DNA from: Paulinella micropora
Taxonomy: Eukaryota; Cercozoa; Imbricatea; Euglyphida
Direction of reading: 5' to 3'
DNA length: 31,058 nt
Assembly: GCA_009731375.1 (NCBI GenBank)
Contig: BJOX01000040.1
Location: forward strand, 491,474 to 522,531
A program made the position numbers and the translations under genes. Of this stretch, positions 9,828-18,721 are shown piece by piece. Each line of letters starts with the position of its first letter. The stretch's first letter is position 1. The notes under the pieces were generated by a model. That model did no database searches. It was not told the origin of the DNA and saw nothing but the letters and a program-made list of their open reading frames with translations.

Positions 9828-11075
9828 ATGCATCAGAGAAACTTAATCGCACAAAATCCTGACGGCGAATTTATAAATGTCAGTGCTGGATATATTATTA
9901 TGATGGCAATATTGAAACTAATAATTCAAAAACCGCTTTTGGCGAAGCAGTAGTAGGTCAATTAACACCAGTATTACAAGAAATCTTTCCATATACCATT
10001 AATACTAGGATATGGACAAAAACAGAAACAAAATCGTCTGTGTCATTCTTGAATAATATGGCTGAATTGAAAACAACTGCTAATGCGACGGCGGATGCTG
10101 GATTAGTAAGTAAAAGGAGAATAAAATATAGAACTGGAATGGGCGTCCTTGCCCGCTTTACTGCTCTATGGACAACGGATGATACAAAAGATTACTATTC
10201 ATTTATTGGAATAGGAAATGATCTCGTTGATGGATTTTATTTTTACAAAAATCAAGCAGGAATGAATATCGCGCATATTAAAGGAGGTGTTGCAGTTTAT
10301 ATTGACCAAGAAGACTGGGACAACCCATGCGATGGGAATTTCGCTATGCCGAACTTAGACTGGAGCAAAGGAAATGTATTTCAAATTCAATTTCAGTATC
10401 TTGGGTTTGGTGCTATTAAGTTTTATATTGAAAATCCCATAACAGGATTATTTCGATTAGTTCATATGATTGAGTATGCGAATGCTAATACTGGGGTAAA
10501 CCTGCGAAATACAACATTACCTTTTACGGCAGTCATGAGAAATGATGCAAAGACTGGAATACAAACTCTTAAAACGGCGAGTGCCAGTTTATTCATTGAA
10601 GGAACGAATACTATTAATACCAGCATAACAAACGAAGTGGAAGGAAGTAAAGCAGCAAACACCACTGAAAGTCCTATTATTAGTATTAAAAAAACCAACA
10701 TTTGATGCTGGCGGTGCTAATTTAGCAAATTATTCAAATGTTTATCCCACTTTGATAAGTATTACAAATGAAGATACTAAGTCGAATGTCGTCAGAATGG
10801 TATTAAATGGAACGCTAACTGGAGCGGGTTTTGCGGATGTTGATTCTAAGTACTCAATTGTAGATACTGACACAAAGGCGAGTGCCATCGCAAACGGAAC
10901 AACGATTTTTAAACTATATGTTAATTCTCAATCAACTCAACAAATCAATCTTAGAAGTTATGATATATACCTATCGCCGAGTGATGTATTAACTTTTACG
11001 CAGAAGTCTGTCTCTGCTGGTGGAGGAGGAAATGTCAATATTATCGCTAACTTCATAGAAGACCAAGAGATATAG
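9828..11075 (+). pseudogene. fiber-like / receptor-binding structural protein with two frameshifts
   Basis: The gene starts at ATG 9828 (MHQRNLIAQNPDGEFINVS) and follows the capsid gene on the same strand. Around 9890-9900 the sense continues in another frame, from YYDGNIETNNSKTAFGEA through a long stretch to 10705. Near 10690 it shifts back to the first frame and ends with TAG-type stop at 11075. The second shift lies in a run of seven A (10688-10694), where one base fewer would restore the frame. The central part, with TGMGVLARFTALWTT, IGIGNDLVDGF and FQYLGFGAIKFYIE, resembles a beta-rich structural family that I associate with fiber or tail proteins of phages and aquatic viruses. A Gly-rich SAGGGGN lies near the C terminus. 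Combined length is about 415 residues. The role in host attachment is inference. Confidence 0.55.
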
Positions 11076-11118
11076 ATATTTATGAGCATCGCTTTCATTC
11101 GCTACGCTCATTTTCGCA

Positions 11119-11138
11119 ATCTCAAACATGTTTGAGAT
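11119..11138. terminator. 20-bp perfect palindrome after the fiber gene
   Basis: ATCTCAAACATGTTTGAGAT is its own reverse complement, 44 bp after the fiber-gene stop and inside the spacer where the two gene sets converge. Confidence 0.5.
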
Positions 11139-11200
11139 ATTCATAAACATCGTTCAAAAGTGAAGTAAATAATAATAGAAATAATAAGCGGAAAGCGATG

Positions 11201-11245
11201 TTCGTAAAACACACGGGAGCGTTAGCGGGAGTGTGGATTTACGAA
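11201..11245. terminator. hairpin at the convergence point
   Basis: TTCGTAAAACACAC pairs with GTGTGGATTTACGAA across a short loop. It ends 3 bp from the stop of the opposing ExoX-C gene, so it could serve as a two-way terminator or 3'-processing signal. Confidence 0.45.
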
Positions 11246-11247
11246 TA

Positions 11248-11689
11248 TCAAAGATATTTTTTTACCGCATCTTTGTTATTAAAATAAGGTTGTTGAATTA
11301 AATATTCAAGGTATGGTTTGTCAATCTTAGCGACATCTTCAATTTTCATTTTTTTAATACTTACTATATTGAAGAAAAATGTCTGCTTCATTTTTTTCTA
11401 TCTCTTCTCCTACGTTAGCCTTTATTTCAGTAATCCCCGTTTCTTTCAAATCGGTTGCCGTAAAAGGAGTTCTTTCTTCCTCCATCATTTTCGTCAATGT
11501 CTCCTCTAACGGAATAACTACTTTAACATTACCATCTATGTTGGAAATTCCAACATTTGGCTTGTATTGCTCATAAAAAGAAACAATGTCGGGTTTAGTC
11601 CATTTAATAGTGGGTTTCTTAACTTCGCTGTCAATGTTCCATTTTTCAATTTCATTCAAGTAGTCCTGCTTGGTGCTCAGGTCTGTCAT
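11248..11689 (-). pseudogene. protein with C-terminal ExoX-C-like domain, frameshifted
   Basis: The first open frame (11689 to 11354, 111 residues) begins MTDLSTKQDYLNEIEKW and ends EADIFLQYSKY. A second short frame starts 5 bp later at 11349 with MKIEDVAKIDKPYLEYLIQQ and ends KKYL. Read together, the junction falls exactly in the FGKYxGKKIEDV motif of the exodeoxyribonuclease X-like C-terminal domain (a small nucleic-acid-binding module found in exonucleases and large-virus proteins). One extra base near a run of seven A (about 11350-11357) would explain the break. The N-terminal region is acidic and unrecognised. The paralogous motif in the next gene supports the reading. The role is unknown; a link to polymerase or exonuclease work is inference. 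Confidence 0.6.
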
Positions 11690-11710
11690 TGGTATATGTA
11701 TAGTAAAATT

Positions 11711-11926
11711 TTATTTTTTATTGTCAATTGTAGCAACATCTTGAATTTTCTTGCCACGATATTTACCAAATGGAAAAGTATCCTTTGGCTTGCCAGCCCG
11801 CGCATTTTCAATAATTTGGATTTCGTCAGTAATTATCTTTTTAACATCGGTAAGAGAAAATGTTTCTTTTTTATTTTCAATAGAGAGTTTCTCAAACTTC
11901 TCGCATAGTCTGGTGAGGGTGGTCAT
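11711..11926 (-). CDS. small protein with truncated ExoX-C-like motif
   Basis: This 71-residue frame starts at ATG 11926 (MTTLTRLCEKFEKLSIENKK). A Lys/Glu-rich helix is followed by FPFGKYRGKKIQDVATID, the opening of the exodeoxyribonuclease X-like C-terminal domain, and a stop cuts the domain short. The missing half (PYLEYLIQQ-type residues) is present in the neighbouring paralog at 11248-11349. A start 26 codons upstream is possible, but those residues are low-complexity Phe/Tyr/Ile from AT-rich DNA, and the promoter-like motif lies inside them, so I prefer 11926. It lies downstream of the polymerase gene on the same strand. Confidence 0.55.
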   Translation of the reverse strand: MTTLTRLCEKFEKLSIENKKETFSLTDVKKIITDEIQIIENARAGKPKDTFPFGKYRGKKIQDVATIDNKK

Positions 11927-11941
11927 AGTATAGTATATGGT

Positions 11942-11967
11942 ATATATTTTATAGAAAAAATAAATAA
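11942..11967 (-). promoter_or_regulatory. TCTATAAAATATAT promoter-like motif before the ExoX-C gene
   Basis: On the minus strand, TTTATTTTTTCTATAAAATA lies 16 bp before ATG 11926. It matches the motif before the capsid gene apart from one T and one A. Confidence 0.5.
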
Positions 11968-12044
11968 ATAAAAAAATTATGAAGTTGTTGTAACTGGACT
12001 TCATAACCCAAAAACCTATATTGTTTTTGCTATACTAAACATCA

Positions 12045-15000
12045 TTAATATCCAAACGGCCGTGTTTCAATCGCATTCTCTACAATTCCGATAACTTGTC
12101 TTTTCGTATATGTAAAACTAAATATCTTTTCTAAGTATTCGCTTGTTATTCTTTTCTTTTGTTTGTCCCGTGTTATCTTGTTATTCTCTACTATAACAAC
12201 TTTTCCAGACTTCTCAATTCGCTTAGCAATCCTTAATTCTTCCTCAGTCTCTAACAAGTCCGCCAGTTCATTTTTACCCTTCTCAAATAAATCTGTGTTT
12301 TTAATACCAAGCCCGCAACTGATTACACTTAACATATTAGGTAAGTTTAAGGCCTTCTTCGTCTCGTAATTCATACTGAAGCCCTTCACTTTCATACTGG
12401 CTTTGCCGTTATCTAATAAGTATCCGTAGCACTTTGCCCCGCCTCCAACGAAGGTCTTTATCTTGGCTCCCTTTAATTCATCCGTCCAGTCCCCGAGTAG
12501 TTTGCCCGTCTTTACATCATCTTCGCCTTTCGTCAGGTCTGTGGTATATATTACACTATCCGTATCGTGGTATAGAATTCTCCTGCCTAGTCTGTCCATC
12601 ATCTCATAAAGCCTCATTCTCGCGTGGCAGGTAGTAAATAGAGCAACTACAATATTTGTCTTAATCGGGTCGCTGACTGCATCTTGTTTTAAATCATAAC
12701 TGGCCTCTATTATTTCGTCGTTGATTATGTTAATATTTATGTTATCAACTGATTTATCGTTCATTAGTTTGTATAGGGTTTCCTTATCCCTTATCATTTT
12801 GTTTTGTTTTTTGTTCTGCTTCTCTCCAAACTTGCCCCACAAGGAGTTCAAGCACAACTTAGCCACCGCACGGCGACCTGAGTTTTCTTCTATTTTGTTT
12901 TCATCCATCTTAACACCCATTTTGATTTCCATACTGCTTATGTAGTTTTGTTTTTCCTCGGCCGTATTACATCCCGCTGGATATCCACTTGATTCCTGCT
13001 TAACCTTCAAGAATGTTTTTATGTATTCCTTGAATAGGCTACTGCTCTGTTCTTTCCAGTGCCATACTTCATATACTTTCATTAACTTATACCCTTTATC
13101 TAAGGCCTTGTAAATTTCTGGAGTTGCCCAAGTTCCTGTTATTGCCCGCTCATTGTCGGTGTGCTTGCATTCGCCGTGGTGCTCAGTCATCCCGCACTTA
13201 TCGCATAAGTAATACATCATCTTGCCTCTGTCCGCTTTTGGTAAGACTGGGTGTAGTAATCCTCTCGGCGGTAGCATCTTAACCTTAGCCACTCCAAAGT
13301 ATTCCTTTTTTATGATTTTGTTTCGCATATCTTTTCGTTCCACATCATCATTTGGTCTGATGATTTCGTGGTGCCCGCTAGGGTAAAGGTCATAATACAT
13401 AACGGTCGGATAGAGTGAGCATATGTCAATGTATTTCGCGTATTCGTCGCTGTGTCGTGATTTCCAATACAATGTTAGAGCATTCGTTCTACCTCCAAAC
13501 ATTGCTTCTCGTGGGTTTAATCCTTCTTGTTCCATAATTCGTTCGTTGGTATCCTCGGCCAGTCTTTCACTGGTTTTCATCAGGCTCCAATCACATTCCC
13601 AGACACTTATTACTTTTACCTGTTGGCTCAGTTGTTTTTCTCTTCTCATTGTTTCCTTGTATAGTTCGCCCATAGTCTTATTTTTCTTGGCATTCATTGC
13701 ATTGCCGTTCCAACACTTCTGACAGCCGTGCCAATGACACCCGTAAAACTCATAAGCGGTTTTGTTTTTCTCATCCCAGCCATCTACATACACACGAGAT
13801 TGCCCGAGTTGAAACATTTTTTCACCTCCGTTGAATGCGTGTTTAATATCGGTTTTGTCTAGTCTGCTTCTGTAGGCTAACCATTCAACACAAGCCCTTG
13901 AAGCCATCCTGTTTTGTTTTTCCGCTTTCAATACCGCAATTGAATTAACAGGCATAAACTTAGCACGATACAGAGCCATAACACAACTCGCAATAGTTGT
14001 ATATTGAAACGGGTCATCTAATACCGAATTCAAGAAACTGCTTTCTAAAATCTATACAACCCTTTCTAAGTATATCAACATCGCTATGACAATACTCAGC
14101 GATTTCCTTCGCCATATCAAAATGGTTGTAAACACTATCTCCGACGCGTCGGAGATTGACCTGTTGTTCATACCATTCTAAAAACTCCTTTCTCTTATCT
14201 CCTCGCATAGTGTCGTAGCCGTAATGTTTCTTATGTGGCATAACCCCAACATAGTTTTTGTTCTTGTCTGTGTTGAAGAAGTGCGGAAAGTATCCTTTCT
14301 TAAGTTCCGTTAGTCCGAATGTCTTTGGAAAGTCAGACAATGGCATCGTAAGGAAACTCAAACTATCAATGAAGCGGTATTTCTTATGTGTCATCATTAT
14401 TATCTTACCGCCTTGGTAAATGACAAATGGTGTCTGTTTGTTATCTACAAGCCACTTAAGAATAAACTTATTCTTAAGTGGCTTGTAGATAACAAACAGA
14501 CACCGACAATCATAACCGCGAGCATTGTGTGCGATAAAGGTAAATCCGCTGTGCTTAGTGTCAAAAGCCCAATTACAAAAGTCTTGAATGTTCTTGTGAA
14601 TTACTGGCGGTTCCTTCGCATCGTAATACTGGCTTTCAGCATGATTAACAATGTGCTCGCCTGTGTCCTGTGTCGCTTCAAAGTCAAAGAATATATATTG
14701 TTCTGACGGCGGTAGGATTTCTTTTTGGACTATTTCACATTGGTGCTCTAGTGCTTTCAGTTCTTTACAATTACGGCATTTCGCATATCCGCATTTATGT
14801 ATGTCCTTCTTTCTGTAATTAAGACCGCACGATTTGCATTTCGCTTTAATGTCGCAGGTTGTGGTCTTGTGGCTATTGAAGCATTCAGTGTTTGGAAACT
14901 TTCTATTACATTTCTCACACTCTTTCCACTGGCTCTTGTCGTTTATTCCCTTACATCCCTTGGTTTCGCAGATACTACATTTGGCGTCGCAGACATGTCT

Positions 15001-16104
15001 TTCCATATACCCTCTTAGACACAACTCGCAGAAATTCTTTTTTCCTAGCATATACTTCATGTTAGTTATGGCATCGTAATGTCCTTCAGTCTTTAGAATG
15101 TAAATGTTAGTAAGCCGTTCGCCTTTCTCATCTACTAAATTAGTCTTATAGACGATTTGGTCAGGAAACTCTACGATAACCAAATTATATTTAATGTGCC
15201 TAGCAAAGGTATCAATTTCTGGTAGACCGCACACATCCTTAACGACTTTCGCTTCGTCGTGCAAAGCCTAAGCCATTTCCTGCTGTATCGTCCGTCCTCG
15301 CATAATCTGTGAATATTTTTGGTGTTTTTCAATTTTTGCTTTTACAACAACGATTGCTCGTGCTAGGCATAAGTTATCGCTATTAGTAATACAGATTACT
15401 CCTTTCTTTCTATATACATCCAGTTTGTTCAAAACATGTAGCCTTGCCCCGCCCGTAGGCATTTTAACAGACTTTAATACAAACTTTAATTTATCAAAGT
15501 TGGTGCCACTTTCATCCATATAAAGACTTTCGTTGCTTTGAAATATTGACGACAATCTTTCTAAAACTTTTTCAACCGAGATTTCATTGACATAATGTTG
15601 GCATGTAGATACTTTGCCATAATAATCTACAAACTCAATACCTACATCAACCTTATCTCTTTGCCCCTGTCGTTTAAAAAAGTCGTTCAATATGATTTCA
15701 ATAAATCTTATCACATCTCGCATAGTGAAAGACCGAAAGTTTCCATTCAACACAACCCTGTAAATACTTTCGTTTATTCCGAGTTTGTGCTCCTTTCTGT
15801 CGTCTCGCTTGATTTCGTAATTGCCATATCGCATCAAGTCTCTGACATTTTCCTTGATTTCTTTTTTCTCTTCAATCGTAGGTAAAGATGGCGCTATTGG
15901 TATAGCATGGTGTTCGAAATACACCGCACCTCTTATTTGGTTCAAGTAGTTTTGGGCTGTCGGTGTATCAATTTTATACCCCCTTACCTTCGGTTTGATA
16001 GATAGCACATCCCGACCCCTGACAGACTTGATTTCGTAATTTATCTTATATTCCCTTAATCTATCCAACCTGTAGACCTTGCCGTTATACGTGTGTGTCT
16101 CCAT
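12045..16104 (-). pseudogene. polB: protein-primed family B DNA polymerase (Polinton type), broken by one stop and one frameshift
   Basis: This replicates linear DNA from a protein primer. Reading leftward from ATG 16104: an N-terminal region of about 278 residues without recognised motif; a TAG at 15265-15267 in the same frame; then a Cys-rich zinc-finger-like stretch (about 15030-14737), ExoI FFDFEATQD (about 14690), ExoII AHNARGYD (about 14510) and ExoIII YCHSDVD (about 14085). At about 14020-14030 the frame changes by one base. It then continues with the FYGCHWHGCQKCW block, motif A YIDICSLYP, a LPPRGLLHPVLP and ITGTWATPE region, motif B KLCLNSLWG and motif C YHDTDS. All catalytic residues of the exonuclease and polymerase motifs are present. 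The stop and the shift make two clean breaks in an otherwise well preserved frame of about 1,350 residues. A 39-bp inverted duplication sits right after ExoII. Confidence 0.92.
14429..14504. repeat. 76-bp perfect palindrome inside the polymerase gene (37-bp arms, 2-bp loop)
   Basis: The arms 14429-14465 and 14468-14504 are exact reverse complements around AC. On the coding strand, the first-read arm gives about 13 residues with no counterpart in the family (starting RCLFVIYKP, directly after GYDC). The second arm encodes the expected FILKWLVDNK block. The first-read arm is therefore an inverted copy of the following codons, and its net length of 39 bp keeps the frame. Confidence 0.93.
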
Positions 16105-16289
16105 GTTTGATAAATATATCTAAGGAAATATAATTTTATAAAATTAAAATAATTTCTCCGTCTCAAATGTGGGGTGTGTCCTGTGTCCCTGTGTGCCTCT
16201 ATATAGTGTTGTGTCCTTGTCTTTAACATAAAACTCACCCATACACCCGTCGAAATGATTTCAATTAGATCGGAGAAATTGTTGTACTG

Positions 16290-16625
16290 CTATGCTATGC
16301 TAGCAAAACCCATAAATCCTATTAATCTTTTGTCTTTCCAAGTCTGATCGTACTTGCTATATCCTGAACCGCAATGGCAATTATTTTCCATATAACCACA
16401 CATACTACATCTTTCGTCTTCTTCTTTCTTAACTTGTTCAACCTTAGNNNNNNNNNNTTCTTCTTCTTTCTTAATTTGTTCAACCTTAGATTTTAACAAA
16501 TTTTTTGTTTTCGAAGTAGTCGAAAACAAAGATTCTATATTTTCTTTATGCTTAATAGATTTCTTATGCTTACATTTACTTCCATTTGTAATCTCTGCTC
16601 CACATTCACAAATATAACTTTTTAA
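16290..16625 (-). pseudogene. small Cys-rich (zinc-binding-like) viral protein, start lost and gap inside
   Basis: The frame read leftward shows SYICECGAEITNGSKCKHKK (a CxCG...C..H zinc-binding-like start), then a Lys/Glu-rich coiled segment, then CSMCGYMENNCHCGSG and a C terminus FMGFASIA. The segment KVEQ(I/V)KKEE occurs on both sides of ten N (16448-16457), again an assembly duplication with a Val/Ile difference. No ATG lies between the upstream stop (16626-16628) and the first Cys; the only starts available are non-ATG. The initiation codon therefore seems lost, or initiation is unusual. The function is unknown; Cys-rich proteins of this kind recur in large DNA viruses and their relatives. 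Confidence 0.55.
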
Positions 16626-16629
16626 TTAT

Positions 16630-16827
16630 CTATTTCTTGATTTTTTCATTTTTAATTACTTTTCTTTCACGTTCGTAATTTATTTTCCATTTTTCATATT
16701 TAGGTATTACAACTTCTTTATGATATTTATTTGCTTCTTCCAATGCATGCTCTTTCGATTTGCCTTTTCCTATGTAGAAACTCTTACACATAACTTTTCC
16801 TCCTTCTCTCCATTGAACTTTCACCAT
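16630..16827 (-). CDS. small basic protein, unknown function
   Basis: A 65-residue frame starts at ATG 16827 (MVKVQWREGGKVMCKSF). It has the pattern of a short beta hairpin followed by a helix (SFYIGKGKSKEHALEEANKY), reminiscent of AP2/integrase-type DNA-binding modules, and a very basic C terminus. It ends 4 bp before the open frame of the Cys-rich gene on the same strand, which suggests a shared transcript. The comparison with AP2-like domains is weak and from general shape only. Confidence 0.45.
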   Translation of the reverse strand: MVKVQWREGGKVMCKSFYIGKGKSKEHALEEANKYHKEVVIPKYEKWKINYERERKVIKNEKIKK

Positions 16828-17118
16828 AGATGTTTTTTCATTATTCTAAAGCATAACACAACCTTTTGAAATCCTGAATGTTGTCATCCTATATATGTGT
16901 CTTTATAATTATTTAAATAGAAATTAACTTTTAAGACTAAGGCTTATTTGCTTATAATTACTTTCTGTATTGTTTGTTTGCGAAATAAAGAGGAGAGCAG
17001 ATAAAGCAGTTTCGTTTCGTCTGCTGTATGCATCCAAATTTTGTCTTAAAGTGGCACCCTATACTACTCACATTCCCAACTAGCCCAAGGGGGTTAGATG
17101 AAGACCTACGTTGGCAGG

Positions 17119-17124
<6 letters not shown>
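16828..17124. other. AT-rich flank right of the viral element
   Basis: I see no gene here. I looked for a counterpart of this sequence left of the protease, as expected for terminal inverted repeats, and found none. The right boundary of the element probably lies in this stretch. Confidence 0.35.

Positions 17125-17157
<33 letters not shown>
17125..17157 (+). repeat. (GA)n microsatellite
   Basis: A run of about 16 GA units at the start of a GC-rich region. Confidence 0.9.
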
Positions 17158-18300
17158 AGGATCGGAGGAGGGACCTTGGTCGTCACTTGCATCTGAAGAC
17201 AGTAGTGCGGGTGCTCCACCCGCGTCGGGGATACTGGAACAGTGGACGGCGCCTCCTCCGAAGCCGCTGGCTGGCCCACGAGAACCAGCATCGACGTCCA
17301 AAAGCGCCGTCCAGCCAATGTGTGCGACTTGACCGCCCCCTCCTGGGGCGGTGTTGTCGTAACCAAATGCAGCAGACGAGAAGCTGACAGCTTGCACAGC
17401 TGCAGACACGTAGCCATAGGGGTCGTACTCCGCGTAGTCGTAGGGCAGACTGGTGGGATGGCTAGACATAAAAACGAAGACTGGGGGCGAAGGGGCTGCA
17501 GGCAGCTGTCTGGAAATCAAATCCACGACTGGTGAGGTCGGCACACACACGACTGCACCGCTCTAGCCGTTGGCAGGGTACACCCCGACAAAGTCTCAAC
17601 TTTTTTGCTCTGAAGAATTAGCAACTCTAGCTTTTGTTTTTTTTTTGAGTTTTTGGCTTTTTTTAGAGCACAATGTTTCTCAATGTTGTTGGCATACAAG
17701 TGGTGGTGGAAAACAATGGGGAATTTTTCTCTGCGAAGTCACGCCACCTGACGCCACTTTTCCGTAGCTCGGTGGCTGCAGAAAATAACTGCTTTGGGAA
17801 ACATGGTGTGGGGCGGGGCGAGGTGGGGCGAGTGGGAGGAGGGTGTATGATTGTTGTGTAGGGTGGGACAAGAATGGACAAGTGTTGGGCGAGGTGTGGG
17901 CGTGGTGTGGGGTGGAGGCCATGGTTTGGTCTAGTTGCTGGGTGGGTGGAAGGTGGGTTTTTTTCCAGCGGGATTTTGGCGAAAAGTGGACAAATCCACA
18001 GCAGGTGTGCTGGTGGTCAGGGATGTGGCTGGTTAGGCGTGGGGTGTCGGGACGCAGGTCTTGGTGTGGTTTTCGCCGCCAGGGGCCTCGGCCGGGCTGC
18101 AGAATTCGGGTCCCAACAGGCCACTTTTCCCAACTTTTCCACGACTTGGGGACCTGTGCCCGTGCTCCAGAGGCGTGCTGCAGACCAGGGCAGCACGCCT
18201 CTGAGGAGCAAGGGGAACGGGCTGAAGGAGCATCGAGTTTTGGCGGGCTGGGGAGGTGGGCTAGGTTGCTAGGTGGGGCCGCCGAAACACTAAGTGGTAG
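17158..18300. other. GC-rich region, no recognised gene
   Basis: Composition changes sharply to GC-rich here. Open frames exist on both strands (for example 17080-17550 minus, Gly/Ala/Ser/Pro-rich), but none shows a domain, and their overlap in several frames is what GC-rich low-complexity DNA gives. A perfect 14-bp stem with an 8-bp loop occurs at 18168-18203 (CAGAGGCGTGCTGC and its complement). Confidence 0.4.
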
Positions 18301-18357
18301 CTAGTAGGAGTAGAAGCTAGTAGTAGGAACTAGAAGTAGTTTTAAGGACCATTAGTA

Positions 18358-18386
18358 AGGAGTAGTACTAAGTAGTAGTAGTAGTA

Positions 18387-18450
<64 letters not shown>
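18358..18450 (+). repeat. (AGT)n microsatellite
   Basis: Nearly uninterrupted AGT units end directly at the retrotransposon fragment that follows. Confidence 0.9.
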
Positions 18451-18451
<1 letters not shown>

Positions 18452-18487
18452 CTTTTTGCCAAACTACGCTTACTCAACATACTTAAC

Positions 18488-18721
18488 ATGTATAAGTACA
18501 GCGTATGCATGGATGCACACTCCCTTATTTACCCAGCCTTCAAGGCTTTCCTTCCCCTTCACTACAACAATATCCGACCAATCACAGCTGTTCATAACTA
18601 CAACACTAGGCGGTCATCAAAGAAACACATGTACAACGACTCAACGACGGGTCAATACAGCAGAGCAGCACAAGCACAATGGGATAAGCTGCCAGAGCAC
18701 CTAAGAGATATCTCATACAAA
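18488..18721 (+). CDS. 3' fragment of a non-LTR retrotransposon ORF2
   Basis: The 78 or so residues before the large N gap contain HNYNTRRSSKKHMYND followed by AQAQWDKLPEHLRDI. The pattern YNTR...W..LP..I is typical of the extreme C terminus of CR1/L2/Jockey-group ORF2 proteins. The same arrangement (HPYKTRYSTKGN...QWKSIPKHI) ends the longer element at the right of the window, but the sequences are not copies of each other. The fragment is cut by the gap on one side and borders the AGT tract on the other. The upstream codons (LIYPAFKAFLPLHYNN) may belong to the same protein. Confidence 0.6.

Larger units (their letters stand above)
6432..16827. mobile_element. decayed Polinton/Maverick-like or Polinton-like virus element
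   Basis: Protease, penton, capsid and fiber-like genes on the plus strand face ExoX-C, polymerase and small-protein genes on the minus strand. The combination of an adenovirus-type protease, a penton, a capsid protein of double-jelly-roll type and a protein-primed family B polymerase is the hallmark of Polintons/Mavericks and related viruses. Not seen are the A32/FtsK-type packaging ATPase, a retroviral-type or tyrosine integrase, and terminal inverted repeats, so the copy is probably truncated on one or both sides. Most genes carry lesions. The limits given are those of recognisable genes and are not true ends. I cannot decide from this alone between a classical Maverick, an adintovirus-like element and a protist Polinton-like virus. 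Confidence 0.85.

Noticed and set aside
14386-14706. Plus-strand ORF across the polymerase palindrome
   Set aside because: It is a shadow frame; the inverted arm makes it echo part of the polymerase sequence.
5900-17100. Terminal inverted repeats of the viral element
   Set aside because: I compared the sequence left of the protease with the reverse complement of the sequence right of 16828 and found no match by eye.
17080-17550. 156-residue Gly/Ala/Ser/Pro-rich frame on the minus strand
   Set aside because: It starts in the GA repeat, overlaps other open frames and shows no domain; GC-rich DNA explains it. I cannot fully exclude a host exon.
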